Made by a program: the position numbers and the translations under genes
Shown: positions 25,858-37,857 of the stretch, piece after piece
How positions within the stretch are numbered: the first letter of the stretch is position 1
How the letters are laid out: each line of letters starts with the position of its first letter
Source of the DNA: Phycomyces blakesleeanus NRRL 1555(-)
Taxonomy: Eukaryota > Mucoromycota > Mucoromycetes > Mucorales > Phycomycetaceae
NCBI RefSeq assembly: GCF_001638985.1
Contig: NW_017265136.1
Span: 2,537,650-2,601,649, forward strand
DNA: 64,000 nt
Direction of reading: 5' to 3'
The notes under the pieces: generated by a model
What the model saw: the letters and a program-made list of their open reading frames with translations, nothing else
Database searches by the model: none
Told to the model about the DNA's origin: nothing

Positions 25858-27429
25858 TACAGGAAAGAAGGATATTATTTCTTCAATATTCTGGTCAATT
25901 TATTGCTACCAAAAGAATATATTATACGGCAGTCAGTACGGTTGACTTTGTTAATTATGCATAGTTTTCTTGCCTATCTTTATAAACAAAGAGACCTGTC
26001 ATTGTGCTAAAAGCAAAAGAAAAAGACAAAGGGTCAAAATTTATAGTTCAATGGAGGATGCCCTGACCCAAATTACTTTTCACCTATATCATTTCAAACT
26101 TAATAAATTCACCTAGTCACTTTCTCTGAAAAAAAAAACACTCACTCATGATAATGATCATAATTAACTTCAAAAGCATCTTGAATAAAAATACTTTCTT
26201 GCGTGTATGTACCTTGCTGTGAACATGTTACTACAACATGGATCGTAGTATAGCCAATCAAAGACAACTTCCGGGCCCAAAATATCATACTAATTTTAAT
26301 CTTACAAAAACAAGCGTGACGTATTGGTTTCTTTAATAGAAGAAGATAAAAGTAGGAACGGGACATCCTAAATAAAATAAATTAAAATTATGCACCTTGG
26401 ACTGAAGACTTGGCGCTTGGTTTATTCAGCTCTTTGATTTTCTTTGCGCTTCTACAATGATAGGATTCACAAATTGGTGTTTCTTTTTTATAGATAAACT
26501 GCCAAACCATTAGCAGCTCAGCTTAGAAAAACATTAGTTCAAGGAAACCGTTAAACCGTATTTGGAAAATCCTTGCTAGCATTTAGGGCTTTGGCCTGTG
26601 TTTGAGAAACCCTTGGCAAAAATAATGACTTATAGAAAACGTGTAATGGCAGGGTTAGAAACTTGAGATGAAAAGTAAGATTGAGCATCTCAATCTAAAG
26701 AAACAATGAAGCTAAATTGCATTTGAAATTTTTTAGATTGACAACAAAAGTGAGGAATCGCACAAGAAAAAAAAGGCAGAAAAGAGAAATACTTTAAGCT
26801 TGTATACGTATCAATTATAATTCGCTAGTTGGCTAACTATATCTTTTCTTTCATATAGTCTTAATAAAATGATATCATGCATATCCCAAACGAACCGAAA
26901 GGGCCACAAGTAAAGACTCTGACAATAAACGATCAGACAAGGAATGTTTGAAAGAAATTATAAGCCAATTGAGAAAAGTTTGTATCTTATGGTTGAAGAT
27001 TAGACGTGACAATATATCCTTGAATTACATTTCTGCTTAGATTACTTCTCTGAGAAAGCTTCGTTTGGGTGTGCAAATAGCAGAAAGGTACCAACGAAAG
27101 GATGTCGAAGAGAAGATTATTTTCAGAACTTATCTGTTTTTGTAGGCTAACTTGTAATCTCAATGAACTTTTACTTCGTGTATTTTATTTGACCTACAAG
27201 TCTACATATGCATGCAGAAAAAAATGGGCCTTTTCCGAAGAAAGACTGAAGCTTTATCTTTGAGACATTCTTTGGGAAATCACATAATATAATGCTACAC
27301 TGGTAAGTGATACATTATACATCGATTAAAGCAGAAATCATATATATATATATATTTCACCCAAACTCAATTTGTTGACATCTATCTAAGGGCGATATTA
27401 TGAGTCAAGCTTGCAAGAATATTGGTCTT

Positions 27430-27566
27430 AGGTTTAAGCTTGACCTTAGATTAGTAGTGTTTAAAAGCGATTCGGAAATAATAAAATGCGGAACAGACGA
27501 AGTAGCAAAAAAAAAGTATCGTATACAAATACTACAAATGCAAGCTAAAGTCAACAGTCGTCACTA
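27430..27566 (+). pseudogene. Short coding relic, family uncertain
   Basis: An open stretch reads GLRFKLDLRLVVFKSDSE, then KCGTDEVAKKKYRIQILQMQ and ends at a TAA after NSRH. The composition and pattern (a K-V-D-L like segment followed by E..K and a basic helix) recall decayed ORFs that are common in mucoralean genomes, but no start, splice sites or upstream frame remain. Confidence 0.3.
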
Positions 27567-28136
27567 AATGTCATAAAAGTGGATATATCGGTTTTTTTGG
27601 AAGATTGTCCGATGAAAACGTCCTTAGGATTATGTTTTCCATCATCCCAATAGTTGTATTCGATGCTCACGTCTCAATAATACAATTAAAAAGTAAAGGA
27701 GTATATATAGTGGAGGAGGTATGTTCTTTTAGATCTCCAAAGAGTTTCCATGAAATAAAGGATAGAAAGCTAGAATGACTAGATAATGGTCTTGTAATAA
27801 TTGAAGTAAGTTCAGGTACAGCAGGAGTCTTTAATATTCTTTTTAAAAAAAAAATACTCTCTGCGGTATTTCCAGGAGATAGTGGAGGAACTGTAAAGGA
27901 TGCTTTATGAAGCCGAAAATGACAATGAAGGTGAAATGGCAAGAGTGGCATCTGAGGGAAAGTAGAAAGCAAATAATATAAAGACAGAAATTTATAATAT
28001 CATTATTGATATGCTAAACTTGAACCAATAAATATATTTTATTTGACAGTAATTGTTCTTCAAAAACTGGTCAAATCAATCATACTGGGTGTAAGCAATC
28101 TTGCTGCTCATATGAATCAAATTCTTGTTTTTATCT

Positions 28137-28160
28137 CTCTCTCTCTCTCTCTCTCTCTCT
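28137..28160. repeat. (CT)n microsatellite
   Basis: Twelve CT units in gene-poor DNA. Confidence 0.9.
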
Positions 28161-30101
28161 GTAGAATATATAAGAAAGTGTTGCTTTTATATATTCGATT
28201 TAGATTCCCATTCAAATTAGCTTATACCATTAACCAGAGGTACAAATTTTGGAGCACTCTTGGCGGGTATTTATTAAGAGACTTGATTGTCATGGGTCAA
28301 TTTTTTTTGTTTAAATGTAATTATATATTTGGCAGATTGATACCCCCTTCACTATTTCCATTATTCGTTATGTAGCTTATTTTTAGAGTAAAATATACTG
28401 GAATGATCTGTTTATTTCTGATAGTTTTCTTTTTTTTATAGCCAAGTTTATTCGTGCGTGTGTGAATATATATATAATTATTAAGCATATACCAAGCGTA
28501 TATAATAAGAAATGTTATTGGAGTGCTTATTTAATATATGACTTTTGCTTTATCTAAAATAAGTATAATACCGTAGCAACTTTAATGACATTATCATTAT
28601 TACTGTTGTGAATGAAGAAGAAGAAACGCCTAAAATACCAACTCCAAGTATAACTGCAACTGTGGCTATACTTACAATAAAAATGATGATGTCTATTGTA
28701 GAATGCAGACATTTATGCCAAGGTATAAACTGAATTCGATCCACTACAATTGATATTCTAGTAAAACTTTTTTTTGGTTGTAGGTCAAAAGTATAAATAG
28801 ATGTCCATTTAAGCGAGAGAAGGGGAGAAGAAGAAGAAATTGGCTGTCTTTTATTGGAAGTCTTCTTTGGAGAAAATTAACCGATTTAGAGATATAATAA
28901 GGAGGAATATATAGTTCTTGATTAATAAAAACTTGTGTTTGATTTATTAAATAAGTGTATGCTTCTCTTTTTTAAGAAATGTGTGTAACTTGTACTGTGT
29001 GAGTGTAAGACAGTGTATTTTCCAAATACTTGCGTGAATAATACACAAGCCTAATCAACATGACCATTGAACTTGTATTTTATTGCCATTATAATAGTCC
29101 AGTGACTTTTCCACAATACACACGGTCTAGGGCATCAAGCATGGTATATATATAATTATTATGGCTGAATTCTATTTGGAATCCATGATGCTGAGCGTAT
29201 GTAAAGCTCAACTTTTCTTAGGCTAATTCTGACAAGGATAAGAGTGGCTATCAATTAAACTATAGGCTCTGACATATTAAAAATTCCAATGGACTCTTTA
29301 GAAGTAAAAGCCAAGAAACCAAGGTCTGGTTATGATACGTTGTGGCGATTAATAGTTACAGCATGGTCTTTTCAAAGGTTTATTTTCAATTATTTGTGTA
29401 TTTTTAATGGCTTGTAAAAGGTTGGACAGGGACCTTAGGATCTAGAAACTAAGAAAGAAAAAAGAAACTTTTTATGTAGGCAGAGTTTTGGATTCAAAGG
29501 CTTTTATATTCTATATTCTACCATTATTTTATCTTTAGTGATTTTCTACAATGTTTCTAGCGTATAAGCCCGAGAGAACTTGCCAGGATATTTTAACATT
29601 TATATATATATTTGCGAGCGCAATAAAATTCAATACATTTTAGTTGAGATGGTCTAGCACATTATAGGGTAAATTATTTTGTAGCTTACATATATAATAC
29701 AAGCATAATAATTATGATAAAATATTTAACAGTAACAAAAAAGACAACAATCTATATACCTAACTAATTTTGCTTTACTGGGAGATATTCTTTAGCTTTA
29801 TTATTTATTTAATAGTGTAAGTTTATCACTACAAGATTTCTTGGAGTCTGTACATTTATATGAATTATATTTGTGTAAATGGCCATGTTCTGAAGTATCG
29901 TTTTTTCTCCGAACCGAACCGTTGGTTAATCATAGTTCGCTATTCATTATTCAATTTCCAGTATGCTTTTCGACTTTTGACCAATAAGCTACCAAAGTTT
30001 TCGATGGACAATGTTTGCCTTGTTAACACTCTATGTAATCTTGACGTATAGTGTACAGTAATCACTAGTATTCTGTGCGTAGTACAAACAAGTAAGCAAC
30101 A

Positions 30102-30135
<34 letters not shown>

Positions 30136-33100
30136 ATTTGAGAAAGTAAAGAGAGAGAAAAATAATACAGCCTTTGATTTGTAGAGTACATGTGTAGACA
30201 AACTCGGTGAATGAAACTGATAGCTAAGAAGGGAACTCAAGTTGTTTGCCGATTCACCGGATGTCAGACTTTCTAGAATCTTTTCTTTTCTTTTATCCAA
30301 TGAATCGTAAATACAGACCTTTCCTTGTTTAGCTCTGGGTACACTTATTTTACACCTTAAAATTATGCATGTATGTATACATGAATCACAAGTACAACTA
30401 CAATGTTTCCACATAGTTTTCTCTTATTTTAATTATGGAAATTTTTGCTTTTGATCTGTATTGGATCCATTATTCTCTTACAAAACACAAGAGTTTAGTT
30501 ACCAATATCTCCTTTTGTGTTTACCATGCTCAAAAATATGGGCAATTATTGGCGGTTTTTCTTCTTATTTTTCTTTTTAAGATTTATACATATATATATA
30601 ATTAAACTGATTTACGTTGATATTGAACTTTGATCTGTTTGTTCAATTAAGTACTGTCCATGGGAAATGGATTAGGTTCCCAGACGTTGATAGACCATTG
30701 TACACTGATTTTTGCTTTTTTTATAGCAACCTTACACGATATATATACATATCCAAAAAGGTGTGTACGACATTGCTGATTAAAAGGTGTAATTTTCTCG
30801 TAGTGTATGTAAAATGTGTTCATTAATATATATATAGGTGTGTTTTCACAGCTATATAAAAAAAATCACATGTAAGTACCAATCTGGCTTTATGTTTTGT
30901 AAAAGTCTCCAGAGCTTCTCTACCTTTATTTGATTCATTTATAAAGGTTGACACCGTTTTGATAGCTTCGAGAGTTAATGTTCAATTTGTTTGATCTACA
31001 AGTTGAAATAATTGTGTGTTTGGTAGTGGGAGTCCCTGATTTACAAAGTACGCTGATATGATACACTTGTCTCTATAAAAAGCTTATGTATACATATTCT
31101 ATAAATAATTGAGTGTATATAACACATGCCTGTAGTAAAATAGTTGAAAATTGTGGAAACATAGGAAGCAACATTAGTATGTATATCTTCTACTTGTAGA
31201 CACTGTGTACTGAGAGGCTTAGTTTTGTCAAGTTTGATATATTGCTATTAGTCTAAACAGTGTGTTTATGACATCAATGTAATGGGGTCTATAAGCCTAT
31301 ATGGAGCTGTCCTATATAGGTAAATAAAATTCTAGTGTATTCTATTTTCTTAATTATTTATATATATATATACTGAGCATCAATGAGGCTTGGTGAAGAC
31401 CTAGAGCTGCTTTACCTTTTAATACTTACTAAGTTTAATAGTCTGCTGCTCAATAGCTGTCATGCTCATTGTTTTCTCTTTATCCTTTTTGGTTTTTGGC
31501 TTGACTGGTTAAAGGCTCCATATTCTAAAGTACCAAAATCTTGCCAGGAACAAGCTAAAGCTAAATCTCTCAACAAGATACTTTATGTAGTAATATAACT
31601 TATCCTTGGAGTTTTTCTTTCAGATAAAAAAAGATAATAGTAAAATCTCTGGTAAATATCATCTTTTATTCTGTGAATGTTCATTAAATATATATACATA
31701 TACAAGATACAAGATATAATTATGTATAATAAAATGTATATAATGCCTCGTGACTGTTTCTTGTTGATTTAACTACCTGTTTACGTCAGATTGAATAAAA
31801 CTGCTAGTCAAACGTGTAATACATTTTCATGCATTTATTTATTTGCTTGCTTGAGCGAAGAATAACCTGACAGCACTTACTGATTAAATATACTATGTAT
31901 AATAATAAAGTACTGCTTTACAAATAAGATACAGTCTCTGCTCATATAATTCAATATTTAGTATTACCTTTGTCCTGTTGATATTATGTAGTAATTTGGG
32001 CATAACGCATAAAGCATACTAGTATCTAGTCAAATGTATGTGTATATGGGATGTATATGTATTAATTTAGAGATATATGAAATCCTAGTAACAATAATCT
32101 CAACTAGCAAATCAACTCTAATTTAGCGTTTAGATTTCAATTGTAGACGATACTTTATTTTATTTTGGAACCTTTTATTTTGCTTGATGTAAGTTAATCT
32201 CAATAGTAGGTACTTTTTAAAGCAACAATTATGTTGGAATAGTGAATACTAGATCCCCGATAGTATTATCAATAAAGCAATTTTGCTGTTTTATCTTTCA
32301 ATGGGCTGTTTGATGGCCCTTTGTTCGAACAATTTAATACCAAGTGAGTTCTCTTATTGTATCCAGGCCATTGGTGCATACTCCGCTGGAATTGGATAGC
32401 TCAACTCCTCTTCCTGTATCACCCACACGTTCAGAAATAAAAATCCAGGCCTATCATTATCAAAATCCGAGATACTACTACTATTGACGCCTTCGATCAT
32501 CATATAGACTCATATTTTGCTTTGTATAAATCAACTTCTTGAACATATATCTATAATCTGATACAGAACTGGCTAATTAGCAGCTCTATATAAAAACAAA
32601 GAGGTAAAATGTTGAATAAAACATGAATAACAATGTCGTATAACGTAATACATACGACAGAAAATCCAACACAAAGTTCCATACCAAAAAAAAAGGATTT
32701 TAATAGAATTAAAAGGAGTTACAAAGTACTTCACGTTTGCTAGTTTTGAGCAAATCCAATATGAGTCTTTAAAATGATTATTTTTAAGTAAATGCACGGA
32801 AAGAAGACAGGGGAGGGGGTATTGACGGAATTATCCCATTGTGGCCAAGACACGAGTTCGGAAGCAACCCCTACCGATAAAAATAAAGTCTAATAAAGTG
32901 TCCAAAGTACGCGTTGTATAATATAACGATCGTATACCCTAAACTCAAATCGTATCAAGAAGCAGTTTGTGTACATCTTTACAAAATGGTACGCGACACA
33001 CAGTTGATATATCTCCTAATTAAATAGTGTATATTTTGTAAGTCTATTGGGGTTTAATTATGGCTGTAAAATTACTAGTATTGAAGGTTCTAGATAACTA

Positions 33101-33830
33101 ACTAATTTGCTTCTTATAATCTGGTCTTATAACATATCTATATAAAGAAGAACTATACACTGTTCAATTTGGATTGGGATCTCCATAGTGCTTTTATATA
33201 TAGAAATATCTTCAAGACAAAAGAAATGCTTACTCTCAATATTTTTCCATGGCAGTCTGTGTTATGTTACATCCATATCGTCGATATTCGGGTCAACAGA
33301 AAAATGTTAATAATAAACAGTAATAAATAAGAAAGTCACCAGTATAGTCTTTTTCCTAAAATGCTTTCGGATACATGTCTTGCCTTTTCAAGCTTTGATC
33401 TGGTAGAGACTTCTTTTTTGTTTGTTTTTCTTATGCTGACAATGTAGCATACATTGGATTTTATGTCCTTGAATTCAAAAGAATTACTTAATGCAACCTT
33501 GATATTGTCGAACAAAGCAGATGAATAAAAACACAATTGGACGGATCAAATTCTTCAACAACACATCTTCTTTTCTGTCTTTTGTATGTGTGTTTGAAAA
33601 ATACAAAGAGACTAGAATGTGTAACGTGTTTGTACTTCTCATCAAAGTACAATATTCTCAGCCTCGTTGTATTTTTGGCAAGTCTATTACATACTACACC
33701 TCTAATAGCCAAATAGGAAATCTTTATAACATATAATACAGGATTTGATGCAGTAAAGAATGATAAATAGAGTTCCTTTTCTTTTTTTTCCTTTTATTTT
33801 GACTCTTTGTCTCTTTTCTTTTTCAAAAAA

Positions 33831-35481
33831 ATGCGAAGCTCTGAGAGGAAGAATCCACTGTTTGCCACAAAAGAGACGATCATTACATTATCCCTTGTGG
33901 TAGCCGAATGTATTATCATATGTATTCTAGAGGGAATGGTAGTCAGCTGGCATCTCAAGATGGTTTCCAATTGTCAAATGGATATGAACGGTCAAGGTAG
34001 ACATATTAACTACATATATACTTAAATTACCAACTAACAAAAAAAATCATACAGGTGTCAGTGAATCAGATCTAATCTATCACAGTCTTTTTATTATCGG
34101 TCAGGCATTCCAGGTTATTCTATGCATAGACGCACTCTACCAAAAGAATACAGGTAAATAGCTATACAATTCTTGTGTGTATGTGTATATTTACGATTTT
34201 GTGGATTATTTTTGTATAGCCCAGTTGATATCTCTCATCTTGTTTGGACTATTAGTTGTTGGTAAGCAATAGAACTTACTGGCATATTTATATTAAATAT
34301 TAAATATTCTTACTAATTTTATTATTGTTACTCTTTAATAATAGTGTAAGTTATATACAAATACATACATACATATATATGTATATATGTATACGATCTA
34401 CATATGTAAATATGTGCATTCACCACACGCTTATTCTGACACGGCTTGGTCCTTTTTTAGTTATGGTGGCATTCAACTTCAGCAGCATCTTATTTTGGAG
34501 CAAATTGGCTGGTAAATGTTTCTTGATACCCCTATCTGAAACCAAGTACTTATAAGTATAATTTTTTGTTCCAGTGGATCAAGTGAAGCCTGGTCTCCAA
34601 TCGGTTCCGAATGGGAAAAGTCTGAAAACGGGCAAGAGGCTGCTATTGGATATTTTGAAAAGAAAATGCGACCTATAGAATACAGCATCATTGGACTTAT
34701 TCCTGCCTTTTTCTTTGCCCTCGCCTTCTTTGCATGGAAAATCCGTAAGCAGTTTGCCTGGGACAACTATCGCAATTTTTCGGCTGATATGAGGTAAAGA
34801 GCTTTGATTTGATTTGAATAAATAAATAGATAAATTTATTAACGCTGCGCTTTTTATTTTACATTTTATTTGATTAGAGTGCGTAGCGCTTTGATTACTA
34901 CCAGCATCCTTGTTACACTCTTGAAGCTCGATTTCTATTTTGTGTTTTCCTTTGGCGCTCAGCTTATTCCCTCCCAGAAACTCCAGTATGAAGAAACAAT
35001 CACAGAGACAATCTTGGTGTTTGTGCTTGGTGCAGCCATCCTTTGTCTTGCGCTAGTCGCCGTATACCGGGAAAACAAGTACCTGATGGGAGCGTTCTTG
35101 GTTTGCGGACTTCTTTCAGAGGTATACTTTATCTATAGCTTGGTAAAGATTGCCAAACCTCGTGGGGATGGTAATGATCCGTATCAGTTCACACGGCACT
35201 TCTTGGTGTTCACGACTACTATTGCGGCAGTCCTCTGTTTAGTCACAATAAGTGTGGCCGTCAAGTGTGCTATGAACTGGCATAAAGACATCTTGATTTT
35301 TGATTCCCAAGAAAAAAAATCTCGGAAGAATGTTGATGGAAACACGACACACGACTTGCCTATCGATCAAGGCTCTGAAGAATTTGAACTCGACACATCT
35401 TTCCAACCCCACTCCAAAAACGCATTACTCAACAATGATAACAGACGGGTCTCAAAGACTGATGTATGGACAATTGAGTGA
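33831..35481 (+). CDS. UPF0658 Golgi apparatus membrane protein
   Basis: Six exons (33831-33996, 34055-34153, 34220-34261, 34461-34511, 34589-34793, 34878-35481) give 388 residues. The protein has about seven membrane segments: near 20-40 (IITLSLVVAECIIICILEGM), then YHSLFIIGQAFQVILCIDAL, LISLILFGLLVV-VMVAFNF, IIGLIPAFFFALAFFAWKI, LITTSILVTLLKLDFYFVFS, an ETILVFVLGAAILCLALVAV helix and two more. The WKI...FAWDNYRN...ADMR block and LLKLDFYF are hallmarks of the family known from fission yeast as UPF0658 Golgi proteins. The tail after NWHKDI is polar and cytosolic. Intron 4 is unusual: the obvious CCAG acceptor would frameshift, and frame is kept only by using AAG|CC 14 bases further on. Molecular function is unknown. 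Confidence 0.88.
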
Positions 35482-35887
35482 AAAAAGGGGGACGTTAACA
35501 GACATAAAAGCATAAAACATATGGCCATCAGAAGATGTTGGCTTTACCATTATATTATTATTTTATTTTATTTTATTCTCTATTTCAATATTTCCATATT
35601 TATATATTTATTTTATTTTGGGTTTCTTGAGGAACCACTTAATCTGTAAAGCTGCATCACCTATATCTCTACTTTATAAACCAACCCTTATCTACATCTT
35701 ATCTGTGTATTTAGACGAGACAAGATCACTAATAATATCAAGTGAAAAGGAATCTAATAAAGCATATTACGCATAATTTTAAAAAAGTAATATAAGCTTA
35801 TCAAAGTATGCGATTTAAATAACATATATATAGTTTATCACAGATCGCTTTTTTTTTAAAAAAAAAAAAAAGATCAGAAAATCTAAT
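35482..35887. other. 3' flank and spacer before the bZIP leader
   Basis: AT-rich 3' untranslated and intergenic DNA with TTTTATTTTATT runs near 35548-35580 and a T-run/A-run hairpin near 35848-35872. No gene. Confidence 0.6.
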
Positions 35888-35977
35888 ATGCAAGCAAACG
35901 TGCTAAAGAGTGATAAAAGAAGAGTCAACCAAATCCCTTTGGGCTTATTGGGACAAGTCGAGGTGGCCAATCATTGA
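35888..35977 (+). promoter_or_regulatory. Upstream ORF 1 of the Gcn4-type gene
   Basis: ATG to TGA frame of 29 codons, reading MQANVLKSDKRRVNQIPLGL and ending VEVANH, 189 bases before the main ATG. Whether it lies in the transcript depends on the unmapped start site. Gcn4/Cpc1/CpcA mRNAs in other fungi carry such upstream ORFs for translational control. Confidence 0.4.
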
Positions 35978-36058
35978 CTCAGACTGATTGTAGAAGCAGA
36001 ACTTGTCATCATTACAGCCAATCAAACGATTTGAAAACCAGGTGATTATCTAGTGCAA

Positions 36059-36085
36059 ATGATCGCAGTCCCGACCAACACTTAA
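36059..36085 (+). promoter_or_regulatory. Upstream ORF 2 of the Gcn4-type gene
   Basis: An eight-codon frame, MIAVPTNT then TAA, ending 80 bases before the main ATG. A possible leader intron (CCAG|GTGATT near 36050 to TTGTAG near 36111) would remove it, so splicing could change the number of upstream ORFs. Confidence 0.4.
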
Positions 36086-36165
36086 CTTCTCTGTGTTAAA
36101 TATCAATTGTAGGTCTATTCATTTTTTTTTCCTGTAACATATATATATATTGTTTTTTTTTATCT

Positions 36166-36981
36166 ATGACCACACTACTCTTTAAAGAAATCCAGCGAAA
36201 GCTTGCAACTACACAGACCTGGGGACTTGACTCTCGTGCGTTAGATGAATGGCTAGAGAACGATTTACACCAATCTGGCATTATATCCAGAACACTTCAA
36301 GACAACCAGTGCAGTGCAGACACTTGCATCAAAAAGGAAGATACATATGACAACTCTGTTTGTACTTCAGTCAAAGAAGACAATACCCATAAAAACATCA
36401 AGACAGAGAACACCACCCCCGCCACCCCCGCCAAAATTGACAACCTTCAGTCTCTTGGTAGTCTTGACGCCAAACGCAAACTTCTTGCGCTTCGTCCAGA
36501 CCTACTTCCTCTTATGAGGGCATTATCCTTCATAGGTCAACTACAGCGTAATTCAGACCAAAGAAAATCAATTGGCAGTAACACAAGTATCACAACTTCA
36601 TTAACCAAGAGATCGCGAAGCTCCCCAAGCTTAAAGAATTCCGATGGTTCAGACGATAATCGTGGTACCGCTTTATTAAAGCGCCAGAGGAATACTGATG
36701 CTGCTCGCAGGTCGCGATTACGTAAAATGCAGAAGATGGACACACTTGAAGCTAAAGTCAAAGAATTGGAGTTCAACAACCAGCAATTAAAGCTACAGGA
36801 GGCGATCATGGAAAGCAAACGCAATGCTGCCGAACTCAAAGCAAGACAGACCAGAGAACGAGTTCTTGCGTTAGAGGCCCAACTAGCAGAGAGTCATCAA
36901 ACGTTAATCAGAGGCTTCAAAAAGGAGGATGTCGATCCAATTTCTGAAGCTGATGGTCAAAATTATGCTGATAAGGCTTAG
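36166..36981 (+). CDS. bZIP transcription factor, Gcn4/Cpc1 type
   Basis: Single-exon gene of 271 residues. The basic region lies near residues 172-190 (KRQRNTDAARRSRLRKMQK); its RNTDAARRSR core is almost the Gcn4 core RNTEAARRSR. A leucine zipper follows from about 194 (LEAKVKELEFNNQQLKLQ), continuing as a long coiled coil to about 245. The N-terminal half is acidic/aromatic with ALDEWLENDL, a plausible activation segment. In other fungi this protein activates amino-acid biosynthesis genes at TGACTCA-type sites under amino-acid starvation. Two short upstream ORFs precede the start, as expected for that control. Longer zipper region than yeast Gcn4, where the zipper is at the very end. Other AP-1-like bZIPs remain an alternative, but the basic region argues for Gcn4 type. 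Confidence 0.9.
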   Translation: MTTLLFKEIQRKLATTQTWGLDSRALDEWLENDLHQSGIISRTLQDNQCSADTCIKKEDTYDNSVCTSVKEDNTHKNIKTENTTPATPAKIDNLQSLGSLDAKRKLLALRPDLLPLMRALSFIGQLQRNSDQRKSIGSNTSITTSLTKRSRSSPSLKNSDGSDDNRGTALLKRQRNTDAARRSRLRKMQKMDTLEAKVKELEFNNQQLKLQEAIMESKRNAAELKARQTRERVLALEAQLAESHQTLIRGFKKEDVDPISEADGQNYADKA

Positions 36982-37857
36982 GTGCTGCTGCTGCTGTTGC
37001 TGCTGTGTATATGATGAAGGTGTACTATTCATTAAAAAAAACATATCTTCACATTTACAATCACACGCACGCAATTAACAAAGTAGTGTCAAGATGGCTG
37101 CTTTGGAACTAGTCGTCATCTTTTGGCCGCTAATTCTTTATATTATTTCCCTTTGTCACATTTCTCCATTTCCCTTTCTCTATCCTCTATTCCTTTATTT
37201 CTCTTGTACTATTTTATGACACGCTCTCACTCCTGTCTAACGGTTGACCACTCCTGTAACGTAACCCTAAATCACCCAACAAACCCACTCTAGCCAGCAA
37301 ATACCCCCTCTAATCGTACTCATAATAAAGCAGCTACACACAATAGCAAATATCTCTGTCGCCATTTTCATTTAGCGACAGAGCTTCAATAAGATACTTT
37401 TTTGTATTGTTCATTAAAGGCAACGTTATTTATAAAGTTGAAGAGGTTATAGAATAGCTAGAATTATTTCAGCTTCAAGTCTTCTGGTGTGTAGGGTATT
37501 TAGGGCTGCTATGTAATTGAGTAAAAATGCTACATCACTAAAACCAAATTGGAAATGGCCACTTTGTATGGCACCTGGTGTCCACCCAAGTCTCAATAGG
37601 GTATTCTTCATCTTAAATTGTAAAAAAAAAATCGTGGTGATTTATTTTAGCCTTGTGTAAATCAGATTCCGCTTAATGCGCCTGCTGCCCCTGCTTGTGC
37701 AACATCATGTCGTTGCCATGACAGTGACGGGGAACAGATTAAGAAAGTCCACCATTCCTCACTCACCTAGTAATGGTTCAGCCTCGAATGCGAATGCACT
37801 TTAGAGACCTTTAACCATCAGACAATTTTAAAAAATATTTTACACGACTCCTCCGAG
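36982..37857. other. Intergenic region between bZIP and DUF1765 genes
   Basis: Starts with a CTG-repeat stretch just after the bZIP stop (36983-37003). The rest is pyrimidine-rich in places and has no convincing coding frame. It should contain the bZIP 3' end and the promoter of the next gene. Confidence 0.55.

Larger units (their letters stand above)
23288..33830. other. Ten-kilobase gene-poor region
   Basis: AT-rich DNA with no gene I can support beyond the small relics listed separately. It contains microsatellites (GATA near 25804, CT near 28137, AT/TG near 30098), and frames under about 110 codons of biased composition. Short coding-like islands occur near 25190, 27430 and 32300-32490, each interrupted by stops. 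It may be decayed transposon sequence or hold non-coding transcripts; nothing in the sequence decides this. Confidence 0.5.

Noticed and set aside
27667..27972. 101-codon minus-strand Pro/Ser-rich frame
   Set aside because: No start context, no family resemblance and no splice-consistent neighbours; composition looks like chance in pyrimidine-rich DNA.
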